Made by a program: the position numbers and the translations under genes. Positions 41,033-49,117 of a stretch of 64,000 nucleotides of DNA are shown piece after piece. The DNA comes from Bradyrhizobium manausense (GTDB lineage: Bacteria; Pseudomonadota; Alphaproteobacteria; Rhizobiales; Xanthobacteraceae): the NCBI RefSeq assembly GCF_018130615.1, contig NZ_JAFCKB010000015.1, positions 124,001 to 188,000 on the forward strand, written 5' to 3'. Positions within the stretch are counted from its first letter, which is position 1. Each line of letters begins with the position of its first letter. The notes under the pieces are model-generated. The model saw nothing but the letters and a program-made list of their open reading frames with translations, was not told the origin of the DNA and ran no database searches.

Positions 41033-43819
41033 ATGCCTTCCGCGATTCCTCTCGCGACTTACAGGCTTCAGCTCACCGCGGATTTCGACTTCGACAAGGC
41101 CGCCTCGGTGGTGCCTTATCTGAAGGCGCTCGGGATCACCCATCTCTATGCTTCTCCGGTGATGAAGGCCCGCAAGGGTTCGACTCACGGCTACGACACC
41201 GTCGATCACAGCCAGCTCAATCCGGAGCTCGGCGGCGAAGCCGGCTTCGCGCGGCTGAGCGAGACGCTCAAACGGCACGACCTCGGCCTCATCATCGACT
41301 TCGTGCCCAATCACGTCGGCGTACACTTCGCCGACAATCCCTGGTGGCTCGACGTGCTGGAATGGGGCCAGGCCTCGCCGCACGCGATCTCCTTCGATAT
41401 CGACTGGGATCAACTGGCCTTCCGCGCCCGCGGCGGCGTGCTGCTGCCGATCCTCGGCGCGTCCTATGGCGAGGCGCTGGAGCGCGGCGAGATCGAGCTG
41501 CGCTACGATCCCGACGAGGGTAGCTTTTCCGCCTGGTATTTCGAGCATCGCCTGCCGATCGCGCCGGAGCGCTATGGCGAGATATTGCGAATGATCGTGA
41601 AGGAGTCGGACGCCGCCGATACCGTGGCCGGCAAGCGCCTGCTCTCGCTCGCCGCGCGCTACACGGGCTTGCGCCGGCCGAACCGCAAGGAAGCCCCCGC
41701 CTTCAAGGCCGAGCTGAAGGAGATCACAAGCAGCGCCGACATCATTATCCACGGCCTCGCCGCCTACCGCGCGGCCCAAGACCGCCCGGCGCAGACGCTG
41801 GCGCTGCATCATCTGCTGGAGCGCCAGCACTACAAGCTCGGGCACTGGCGGCTCGCCTCCAGCGACATCAACTATCGCCGCTTCTTCGACGTCAACGGGC
41901 TCGCCGGCCTGCGTGTCGAGGAGGCGAGCACATTCGCCGCGACGCACCGGCTGGTGAAGCAGCTCGTCGCCGACGGCAAGCTGCAAGGCATCCGCCTCGA
42001 TCACATCGACGGCCTGCGCGATCCCGCGCAATATTGCCAGCGGCTGCGTCGCCTCGTGCGTGACGCGCAAGGCAACAAAAAGCCGTTCTACACCGTGATC
42101 GAAAAGATCCTCTGCGAGCACGAGAAGCTGCCGCACTTCGCCGGCGTTCAGGGCACCACCGGCTATGAGTGGATGAACGCCATCATCCAGGTGCTGGTCG
42201 AGCCTAACGGGCTGGAGGCGCTGGACGAGACCTGGCGGCAAATCAGCAACCGGCCGCCACGGCTCGCGCCTTACGTCAAGGACGCCAAAAGGCGCGTGCT
42301 GGAGACGCTGCTGACCAGCGAATTCACCGTGCTGACGCGCCTGCTCGCGCGCATCGCCAACGGGCACTATTCGACCCGGGACTTCTCCGCCGACAGCCTG
42401 CGGCAGGCGCTGGAATTGTATGTGCTGCACTTCCCGGTCTACCGCACCTACCTGACCCACAGTGGCCCAACGGCCCTTGATCGCAAGCTGATCGACGACA
42501 CCATCGCGCGCGCGCGCGCCGAGTGGTTCGCCGCAGACGAGGGCATCTTCGACTTCCTGCGCGACGCCTTGACCATAGACCTGCTCAAGCCCGGCCGCCC
42601 GCCGCACAGCGCCCCGCGCGTGCGCCGCTTCGCGCTGAAGGTGCAGCAGTTCACCGGGCCGATGATGGCCAAGTCGCTGGAGGACACGGCGTTCTATCAA
42701 TTCCACCGGCTGCTGGCGCTGAACGAGGTCGGCGGCGATCCCGCGAGCAAAGGCCTCACTATTCCCGCCTTCCACGAGGCCATGCGGGCCCGCGCCAGGG
42801 AATGGCCGCAAGGGATGACGGCGACCGCCACCCATGACACCAAGCGTGGCGAGGATGCCCGCACGCGGATCGCGGCGCTCAGCGAGATTCCCGGCGAATG
42901 GACCAGCGCAGTGGCGCGTTGGAAGGTACTCAACGCGCCGCACCTCTCCCTGCACGGCAATCTGCGCGCGCCGTCGGCCACGTTCGAGTACATGCTCTAT
43001 CAAACCCTGCTCGGCGCCTGGCCGCTTCAAGGGCCGCTGGATGCCGACTTGGTCGAACGCATCCAGGCCTATGCGCTGAAAGCCGCGCGCGAGGGCAAGG
43101 AAGAGACGAGCTGGCTCAACCCGCATGAGGCGTATGAGAGCGGCATAAGGGACTTCATCGCGAAGATCCTCGATCCCACGCTGTCGGGCGAATTCCTGGC
43201 GGCGCTTCAGACGCTGGCCCGTCGCATCGCGTTGCTCGGCGCGCTGAACTCACTGAGTCAGCTCACACTGAAGGCAACACTGCCGGGCATACCCGATTTC
43301 TACCAAGGCACCGAACATTGGGACCTCTCGCTGGTCGATCCCGACAACCGCCGCTCGGTGGATTTTGCCGCGCGCAGCACGGCCCTGGGTGCCCTGGAGG
43401 CGCCGGATTGGACCAGCCTGATCAAGAGCTGGCCGGATGGCCAGCTCAAGCTCGCCTGGACCCGGCATCTGCTCAAGCTGCGCAACGCGCTCGCCGACGT
43501 CTTTGCACAGGGCGAATATCAACCGCTGGAGGTAAGCGGCACGCACGCGGACCACATCATCGCCTTTGCCCGCCGCCATGGTCGCGACGCGGCGATCGTC
43601 GTGACCGGGCGCCAGTTCGCGCCCTTCACACAAGCGGGCCGGGAATGGCCCACGCCGGAGGGTCTTGACGCGACAGTCGACATCTCCGGCTATACCGCTC
43701 CGGGCCTCGCGAGCAACGAGCTTCCAGTCACGCAGGCTTTTCGCGATTTTCCTGCTGCCGTCATCGAGGTCCGCACGGCAAGCGCCATCAGATCCGCGCA
43801 GCAACGCGTCCGCGCCTGA
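41033..43819 (+). CDS. treY: Malto-oligosyltrehalose synthase
   Basis: A 928-residue GH13_26 enzyme that turns the reducing-end alpha-1,4 link of maltooligosaccharides into the alpha,alpha-1,1 link of trehalose. Motifs: PLATYRLQLTADFDFDKAA, HLYASPVMKARKGSTHGYD, IDFVPNHVG, GIRLDHIDGLRDPAQYC, YTVIEKILCEHEKLP, GTTGYEW and TATHDTKRGEDARTRI. The ATG at 41033 follows TCGGAGGTTG, a good ribosome site. With TreZ and TreS it gives two routes to trehalose. A convergent minus-strand gene begins three bases after the stop. Confidence 0.96.
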   Translation: MPSAIPLATYRLQLTADFDFDKAASVVPYLKALGITHLYASPVMKARKGSTHGYDTVDHSQLNPELGGEAGFARLSETLKRHDLGLIIDFVPNHVGVHFADNPWWLDVLEWGQASPHAISFDIDWDQLAFRARGGVLLPILGASYGEALERGEIELRYDPDEGSFSAWYFEHRLPIAPERYGEILRMIVKESDAADTVAGKRLLSLAARYTGLRRPNRKEAPAFKAELKEITSSADIIIHGLAAYRAAQDRPAQTLALHHLLERQHYKLGHWRLASSDINYRRFFDVNGLAGLRVEEASTFAATHRLVKQLVADGKLQGIRLDHIDGLRDPAQYCQRLRRLVRDAQGNKKPFYTVIEKILCEHEKLPHFAGVQGTTGYEWMNAIIQVLVEPNGLEALDETWRQISNRPPRLAPYVKDAKRRVLETLLTSEFTVLTRLLARIANGHYSTRDFSADSLRQALELYVLHFPVYRTYLTHSGPTALDRKLIDDTIARARAEWFAADEGIFDFLRDALTIDLLKPGRPPHSAPRVRRFALKVQQFTGPMMAKSLEDTAFYQFHRLLALNEVGGDPASKGLTIPAFHEAMRARAREWPQGMTATATHDTKRGEDARTRIAALSEIPGEWTSAVARWKVLNAPHLSLHGNLRAPSATFEYMLYQTLLGAWPLQGPLDADLVERIQAYALKAAREGKEETSWLNPHEAYESGIRDFIAKILDPTLSGEFLAALQTLARRIALLGALNSLSQLTLKATLPGIPDFYQGTEHWDLSLVDPDNRRSVDFAARSTALGALEAPDWTSLIKSWPDGQLKLAWTRHLLKLRNALADVFAQGEYQPLEVSGTHADHIIAFARRHGRDAAIVVTGRQFAPFTQAGREWPTPEGLDATVDISGYTAPGLASNELPVTQAFRDFPAAVIEVRTASAIRSAQQRVRA

Positions 43820-43822
43820 CGC

Positions 43823-44140
43823 CTACTTGCCTTCGTCCTTGGTGAGCAGCAATTGCCCGCGCTTGCGGATCGCGGCCTGCGCCATCTCCGCGAAGCGCTG
43901 CAATAACCACGGCAGCACCACCTCGACCTTCACATGATCGTCGGCGACGTCGACCTGGCCGCTCGCGATCTGTCCGAGCGCGCGGATGCGGAAATTCATA
44001 CTGTCGCCGCTCCAGCGCTCCTCCTCGACCTGCATCACGGGAATGCTCGCTGCAGCGCGGCCGAGCCCGGTCTTGAGCCGGCGCACCGCCTCCTCGCGGC
44101 CGAGACGATGCGGAATGGAAACGACAAGCGGTGCTGACAT
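43823..44140 (-). CDS. Polyhydroxyalkanoic acid system family protein (PHA granule-associated)
   Basis: A 105-residue protein of the PHA_gran_rgn family (PHA system protein). Typical stretches: LVVSIPHRLGREEAVRRLKTGL, SMNFRIRALGQIASGQVDVADDHVKVEVVLPWLL and a charged C-terminus. Members occur with polyhydroxyalkanoate granule genes; the structural role is not defined. It converges with treY and diverges from the DUF3309 gene, leaving a 182-base gap that carries that gene's promoter. Confidence 0.8.
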   Translation of the reverse strand: MSAPLVVSIPHRLGREEAVRRLKTGLGRAAASIPVMQVEEERWSGDSMNFRIRALGQIASGQVDVADDHVKVEVVLPWLLQRFAEMAQAAIRKRGQLLLTKDEGK

Positions 44141-44236
44141 GGTCTCTGCCCGTGGTGACTGATCCTCACATAATCATGCCGTCGGGACGCGCAAAGGTTC
44201 CATGCAAGTTGGGACCTGCCGTCCCGTTTCGAATCC

Positions 44237-44261
44237 GGAACTTTAAAACATGCGGCAAGTT
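44237..44261 (+). promoter_or_regulatory. EcfG-type promoter of the DUF3309 gene
   Basis: GGAAC (44237-44241), 16 bases, then AGTT (44258-44261). The expected transcript start is near 44269, about 54 bases before the ATG at 44323. Confidence 0.65.
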
Positions 44262-44322
44262 GCCTCCGCACAAAGGGACAGGTGCAAACGACCCTTTCAA
44301 CAAAGGGCTGGAGGAGATTCGC

Positions 44323-44487
44323 ATGTCTATCGGTACGATCATTCTGATCATTTTGGTCATCGCGCTGCTCGGCGGCTTCAGCGGCATCGGCGGCGGTCCG
44401 TTCTATGGCACCGGTTACTATGGCGGCGGCGGCCTCGGCCTCATCATCGTCATTCTGCTGATCCTGCTGCTGATGGGACGGATCTAG
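44323..44487 (+). CDS. DUF3309 small membrane protein
   Basis: A 54-residue protein: an N-terminal helix (IGTIILIILVIALLGG), a Gly/Tyr-rich middle (YGTGYYGGGGLG) and a second helix (LIIVILLILLLMG). This is the DUF3309 pattern, common in alphaproteobacteria and often stress-induced. The start at 44323 is fixed by GGAGGA at 44311-44316; the longer frame from 44131 includes untranslated leader. No partner gene is evident. Confidence 0.85.
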   Translation: MSIGTIILIILVIALLGGFSGIGGGPFYGTGYYGGGGLGLIIVILLILLLMGRI

Positions 44488-44500
44488 CGACACAACGAGG

Positions 44501-44640
44501 ATCTCGTAGGGTGGGCAGAGGCGCCTTTGCGCCGTGCCCACCTTTCCTCTCCGCTACAAAAAGATGGTGGGCACGCTTCCGCCTTCGCTCTTCGAGCTAC
44601 GGCGGACAAGTCGCTTTTCCTACCCTGCAAGAGCTACGCC
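44501..44640. repeat. Dispersed palindromic repeat with terminator-like hairpin
   Basis: GGTGGGCA (44510-44517) pairs with TGCCCACC (44535-44542), and the inner GGCGC pairs with GCGCC; T-rich sequence follows. A second GGTGGGCA lies at 44567-44574 and CCTACCCT near 44620 mirrors the left end. The element fills the space between the DUF3309 and ligD 3' ends, and could end transcription from both. Confidence 0.6.
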
Positions 44641-44652
44641 CGTAGCACCGAC

Positions 44653-47310
44653 CTACTTCATCTTCCCCGCAAGTTTCTTGATCGCCGCCTTGATCGGCGC
44701 GGCCGCATCGTCATAGCCATCCCACGCCTTCGATCGCGCCAACAGGCCGGGTACGGTGCGCACCGTGTAGCGCTTCGGATCGAGATCGCCCTTCACCTGC
44801 GCCCAGGTCAGCGGCATCGACACCGTGGCACCAGCGCGCGCACGCGGCGACAGCGGCGCCACCGCCGTCGACATACGATCATTGCGCAGATAGTCGAGGA
44901 AAATCTTCCCGTTGCGCAGCTTCTTCGACATGTTGAGCAGATAGCGTTCGGGATCATCGTTTGCCATCCATTGGCAGACGCCTTGCGCGAAGGCCTTGGC
45001 TTCCTTCCAGCTCACGCTATCGCCCGCGCCGTGGAGCAGCGGCACCACGACGTGCAGCCCCTTTCCGCCCGTGGTCTTGCAGAAGCTCTCCATGCCGACA
45101 TCGGTGAGCCGCTGCCGCATCTCCTTCGCCGCTTCGACGACCTCGGCGAACCTGACGTCGGGGTCCGGATCAAGATCGAGCACCAGCCGGCCCGGCGTGT
45201 CATAAGCATCAGGCGCGCAATTCCATGGGTGCAACTCGACCCCGCCGATCTGCGCCACCGCGGCGAGCCCCTCGATGCGGTCGATCTGCAAATACGGCTT
45301 GCGGTCGCCGGACACCTTTGCAAGTTCGAGCAGGTTCGAGGTGCCCTGCATGGCATGCCGCTGAAAGAACTTCTCGCCGCCAATGCCGTCAGGCGCGCGC
45401 AGGATCGAACAGGGACGGCCCTTGATGTGCTCGATCATCCATGCGCCGACCGCCTCGAAGTATCGCGCGAGATCGAGCTTGGTGACGCCCCCGCCGTCTC
45501 CGCCATCCGGCCACAGCTCCTTCTCCGGCTTGGAGATGACGACGCCCATGACTTCGGCAGTGCCAACCTTCGATGGCTTGCTCGCCCTCGAGGCGGCACG
45601 CTTCCTGTCCGCAGGTTTTGCCAGTTCGACATCCGCCGGCGTCTCCGCCTCCACCTCCTCCGCCGGCTTGTCCTGGCGCAGGCCCTTGAAGGCGGCCTGA
45701 CGAATGTTGCCGTCCGCGGTGAAGCCGGCAAACTCGATCTCGGCGACAAGTTCCGGCTTCAGCCAATGCACGTCCCGCGTCTTCTTCGGCGCATTCTTGC
45801 CGCCGAAGGGGCTTTCCTTGGCTTCCATGGCTTTCAGCGACGGCATGATGCGTTTGATCTTGTCGGCGCCAAACCCGGTCCCGACCATGCCGACGAAAGC
45901 GAGATGATCGTCGCGATGCACGCCCGCCATCAGCGAGCGGAATTTTCCATTGGTGGTCTTGTAGCCGCCGATCACGACCTCATGGCCAGCGCGACACTTC
46001 GCCTTTGTCCAGCTCTCGGTGCGGCCCGACCGGTAAGGGGCATCGAGCTTCTTCGACACCACCCCCTCAAGCTCCAGCTTGCAGGCCGATTGCAGCACGG
46101 CATCGCCACCGCTCTCGAAATGCTCGACATAGCGAATCTGGCCGGATTTGCGCTTGCGCGCCTCCAGCAACTTCTTCAGGCGCTCCTTGCGTTCGCCCAG
46201 CCGCAGGCGGCGATAATCGAGGCCATCGGCGAACAGCAGATCAAAAGCAAAAAAGATCAGCTCCTCGGTCTTGCCGTCCGACAGAGCGGCCTGGAGCGAG
46301 GAAAAATTCGGCGCGCCATTGTGATCGAGCGCGACGATCTCGCCGTCGATCATGCCATCGGGAAGCCCACCCGCCTCCTTCGCGATCGAAGCGAACTTAT
46401 CGGTCCAATCGAGGCCCTTGCGCGTCTTCAGCGTCGCCTTGCCGTCCTCGATGCGGAGCTGCACGCGGTAGCCGTCGAACTTGATCTCGTGGCACCAGCC
46501 ATCGGTCGCCGGCGGCCGCTCGACCGGCGTACAGAGTTGCGGCGCGATGAAGTCCGGCATCTCCGAGACCTTTTTGGCGGTCGTTGCGGTTGTAGTCTTC
46601 TTCGCCCGCTTGCCGACCTTCAGCGCCGTGCGAGGCGCGGGCTTGACCGTACGCCCCTTGGTCTCCTCGGCACGATTGGATTGCCAGACCGCATCGGCCT
46701 TGCCCGTGCCCTTCGCCAGCATGAACGGCTTTGGCGCGCGTCCCTTGCCTCCGGCGATCTGCGCCATGGCGCGGCCGGAGGCGACCGATTTGTCCTCCGC
46801 CAGAATGTCCTCGTCTTCGCTGGCATATTCGTCGCGGTGCTTGATCAGCAGCCAGTTGGTGCGCTTTTCGCCGCCGCGGTTGCGCATGCGCACCAGCACC
46901 CAGCTTCCATGCAGCTTGTCACCATGCAGGGTGAACTTGAGGTCACCTTTTTTGAAGCCGGCTTCGAGATCATCGGATTCCCAGGTGCCACGGTCCCACA
47001 GCATCACCGTGCCGCCGCCGTACTGGCCTTCGGGAATCGTGCCTTCGAAGTCGCCATAGTCGAGCGGATGGTCCTCGACTTCCACCGCCAGCCGCTTGTC
47101 GTGCGGATCGAGCGAAGGCCCTTTCGTCACCGCCCAGGACTTGAACACGCCGTCGAATTCGAGGCGCAAATCATAGTGCAGCCGGGTGGCATCATGCTTC
47201 TGGATCACGAAACGCCGCTGCTTCGATGGCGCCACTGCGGTCTTGCCCGACGGCTCAGGCGTCTTCTCGAAGTCACGCTTCTTTCGGTAAGTGGAGAGTT
47301 TTTGCAGCAC
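44653..47310 (-). CDS. ligD: ATP-dependent DNA ligase LigD with phosphoesterase and polymerase domains
   Basis: An 885-residue end-joining enzyme. Domain order: 3'-phosphoesterase (residues ~20-165; [34 protein letters not shown]), ligase (~215-520; nucleophile Lys in [13 protein letters not shown], then DGEIVALD) and primase/polymerase (~575-880; Asp pair in [28 protein letters not shown]). The GTG at 47310 places the family start [14 protein letters not shown] seven codons in; an ATG further upstream (47415) would run through the shared promoter. It acts with Ku in non-homologous end joining. Confidence 0.96.
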   Translation of the reverse strand: MLQKLSTYRKKRDFEKTPEPSGKTAVAPSKQRRFVIQKHDATRLHYDLRLEFDGVFKSWAVTKGPSLDPHDKRLAVEVEDHPLDYGDFEGTIPEGQYGGGTVMLWDRGTWESDDLEAGFKKGDLKFTLHGDKLHGSWVLVRMRNRGGEKRTNWLLIKHRDEYASEDEDILAEDKSVASGRAMAQIAGGKGRAPKPFMLAKGTGKADAVWQSNRAEETKGRTVKPAPRTALKVGKRAKKTTTATTAKKVSEMPDFIAPQLCTPVERPPATDGWCHEIKFDGYRVQLRIEDGKATLKTRKGLDWTDKFASIAKEAGGLPDGMIDGEIVALDHNGAPNFSSLQAALSDGKTEELIFFAFDLLFADGLDYRRLRLGERKERLKKLLEARKRKSGQIRYVEHFESGGDAVLQSACKLELEGVVSKKLDAPYRSGRTESWTKAKCRAGHEVVIGGYKTTNGKFRSLMAGVHRDDHLAFVGMVGTGFGADKIKRIMPSLKAMEAKESPFGGKNAPKKTRDVHWLKPELVAEIEFAGFTADGNIRQAAFKGLRQDKPAEEVEAETPADVELAKPADRKRAASRASKPSKVGTAEVMGVVISKPEKELWPDGGDGGGVTKLDLARYFEAVGAWMIEHIKGRPCSILRAPDGIGGEKFFQRHAMQGTSNLLELAKVSGDRKPYLQIDRIEGLAAVAQIGGVELHPWNCAPDAYDTPGRLVLDLDPDPDVRFAEVVEAAKEMRQRLTDVGMESFCKTTGGKGLHVVVPLLHGAGDSVSWKEAKAFAQGVCQWMANDDPERYLLNMSKKLRNGKIFLDYLRNDRMSTAVAPLSPRARAGATVSMPLTWAQVKGDLDPKRYTVRTVPGLLARSKAWDGYDDAAAPIKAAIKKLAGKMK

Positions 47311-47364
47311 GACCGGTCCCGCTTCTCTTTCGGCATTCAGCCTATCACGGCAAAAGTCCCACCC

Positions 47365-47389
47365 GGAACCAAAACCCGATCGCGCGGTT
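47365..47389 (+). promoter_or_regulatory. EcfG-type promoter of ku
   Basis: GGAAC (47365-47369), 16 bases, then GGTT (47386-47389). The predicted transcript start is near 47397, 30 bases before the ku ATG. It interleaves with the ligD promoter on the other strand. Confidence 0.65.
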
Positions 47390-47397
47390 GGAGTTCC
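47373..47397 (-). promoter_or_regulatory. EcfG-type promoter of ligD
   Basis: On the minus strand GGAAC (47397-47393), 16 bases, then GGTT (47376-47373). It is a mirror image of the ku promoter, so a single 33-bp region can start both genes. The predicted transcript start is near 47365, about 55 bases before the GTG. Confidence 0.65.
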
Positions 47398-47426
47398 AAA
47401 ACCTCTTGAAATCATCGGAGAACGGA

Positions 47427-48311
47427 ATGGCTCCGCGCGCCTATTGGAAGGGAACGTTGAAACTGTCGCTGGTGAGCTGCCCGGTTGTACTCTACCCCGC
47501 GACCACGGCGGCCGAGAAGACGCGGTTTCACATGATCAACCGCGAGACCGGCAACCGGCTCAAACAGCAGATGGTGGATGCCGAGACCGGTGACGTCGTC
47601 GAAAGTGACCAGAAGGGCCGCGGCTACGAGCTGCGCAAGGGCAAATATGTCGAGATCGAGCCGGAGGAGCTCGAGGCCGTCCAGATCGAGAGCAACCACA
47701 CCATCGATATCGAAAGCTTCGTGCCGAGCGATGAGATCGACCAGCGCTATCTCAACCATCCCTATTATATCGCGCCCGAAGGCAAGGCGGCGATCGACGC
47801 CTTTGCCGTGATCCGCGACGCCATGAAGGACCAGGAGCGTGTCGCGCTCGCAAAAATCGTGCTCACCAACCGCGAGCACATCATCGCGATCGAGCCGCTT
47901 GGCAAAGGCCTGCTTGGCACCACGCTGCGCTTCCCCTACGAGCTGCGCGGCGAAGACCAGTTTTTCGACGACATCAAGAGCCCGAAGATCACCAAGGACA
48001 TGGTCGAGCTCGCGGGCCACATCCTGCACACCAAAGCGGCGCATTTCGATCCCGGAAAATTCAAGGACGAGTACGAGATTGCGTTGAAGGCACTGATGAA
48101 GCGCAAGGCGAGCGGCAAGACGATCGAGCTGCCGGAGCCGGAGGAGCGGCCAAGCAACGTCGTCAGCCTGATGGATGCGTTGAAGCAGAGCCTGAAGGGG
48201 CGCGGCGGAAATAAGACGGCAGCGAAGTCGCATGCGCGGCGCGCAACCGGCCGGCGGCAAGCTGCCAATAAGGCGCACCGCGCGAGGGCACGGCATCGGA
48301 AGGCGGGCTAA
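47427..48311 (+). CDS. ku: DNA end-binding protein Ku
   Basis: A 294-residue homodimeric Ku that binds double-strand ends and recruits LigD. Family stretches: [69 protein letters not shown] and [22 protein letters not shown]. The C-terminal ~40 residues are a Lys/Arg/Ala-rich tail, as in many actinobacterial and rhizobial Ku proteins. The ATG at 47427 starts the conserved fold; the longer frame reads through the promoter. Divergent from ligD with a 116-base gap. Confidence 0.96.
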   Translation: MAPRAYWKGTLKLSLVSCPVVLYPATTAAEKTRFHMINRETGNRLKQQMVDAETGDVVESDQKGRGYELRKGKYVEIEPEELEAVQIESNHTIDIESFVPSDEIDQRYLNHPYYIAPEGKAAIDAFAVIRDAMKDQERVALAKIVLTNREHIIAIEPLGKGLLGTTLRFPYELRGEDQFFDDIKSPKITKDMVELAGHILHTKAAHFDPGKFKDEYEIALKALMKRKASGKTIELPEPEERPSNVVSLMDALKQSLKGRGGNKTAAKSHARRATGRRQAANKAHRARARHRKAG

Positions 48312-48322
48312 CAAGCAACGTC

Positions 48323-48421
48323 ATTCCGGGGCGCCTCGAAGAGGCGAACCCGGAATCTCGAGGTTCTCAGGTGCGCAATTGCGCACCATAGTTCGATGCT
48401 TCGCATCGCCCCGGAACGACG
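48323..48421. repeat. 99-bp palindromic element, copy 1 (after kdpE)
   Basis: Bounded by inverted ends ATTCCGGGGCG and CGCCCCGGAAC. Internal hairpins are GCGCCTC-gaa-GAGGCG and the perfect palindrome GGTGCGCAATTGCGCACC. The reverse complement occurs at 52532-52630 with a single mismatch over 99 bases. It fills the space between the converging ku and kdpE genes. Confidence 0.85.
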
Positions 48422-48427
48422 ACCAAC

Positions 48428-49117
48428 TCAATCCCCCGCCTTCAATCGATACCCGATTCCCGTCTCGGTCAGCACATATTGCGGGCGCTCCGGATCGGCC
48501 TCGATCTTCTGGCGGAGCTGGCGGACGTAGACGCGCAAGTATTGCGCATCAGTCAGCTCGTCCCAGAGCTCCTTGAGCAGGAAACGATGGGTCAACACCT
48601 TGCCCGCATGCTGGACCAGCACGCGCAGCAGGTCGTATTCCTTGGGCGACAGCTTTATCTCGCGCTCGCCGAGCTTGACGATGCGCCGCACGAGATCGAC
48701 CGAGAGATCGCCGGTGCGAAAAATCGGGCGCTCGCCCTGCACCTGGAGCTGGTGGCGTAGCGCGGCGCGCAGGCGTGCCAAGAGCTCGTCCATGCCGAAC
48801 GGCTTGGTCAGATAATCATCGGCGCCGAGATCCAGCGCTTGCACCTTGCCGGCCTCGTCGCCGCGGCTCGACAGCACGACGATCGGCACCGCCTCATTGC
48901 GGGCGCGGATGGTGCGCAGCAGCTCATGGCCCTGGATATCGGGCAAGCCGAGATCGAGAATGATCAAGGCCGGCCCATCTGTGAGCTTCTCCAAGGCGAT
49001 CTTGCCGTTCGACGCCTCCAGGATTTCGTAGCCCTGCGTTGAGAGTCCCATCCGCAACAATTTGCGGATCGGCGGCTCGTCGTCGATCACCAGAACCTTG
49101 ATCGCAGCTGCACTCAT
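48428..49117 (-). CDS. kdpE: KdpE response regulator
   Basis: A 229-residue OmpR/PhoB-type regulator of the kdp operon. Receiver: VLVIDDEPPIRKLL at the acidic pocket, phospho-acceptor Asp in LIILDLGLPDIQGHE, then Ser and Lys in VVLSSRGDE and DYLTKPFGMDE. C-terminal winged helix: LSPKEYDLLRVLVQHAGKVLTH and YVRQLRQKIEADPERPQY. The start overlaps the kdpD stop by four bases, giving coupled synthesis. Confidence 0.96.
   Translation of the reverse strand: MSAAAIKVLVIDDEPPIRKLLRMGLSTQGYEILEASNGKIALEKLTDGPALIILDLGLPDIQGHELLRTIRARNEAVPIVVLSSRGDEAGKVQALDLGADDYLTKPFGMDELLARLRAALRHQLQVQGERPIFRTGDLSVDLVRRIVKLGEREIKLSPKEYDLLRVLVQHAGKVLTHRFLLKELWDELTDAQYLRVYVRQLRQKIEADPERPQYVLTETGIGYRLKAGD

Noticed and set aside
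40907-43126. 739-codon open frame opposite treY
   Set aside because: Same reason: shadow of treY, low-complexity composition, no recognised fold.
44527-47409. 960-codon open frame on the plus strand opposite ligD
   Set aside because: The minus-strand frame encodes all three LigD domains; the plus-strand product has no motif and covers the gene exactly.
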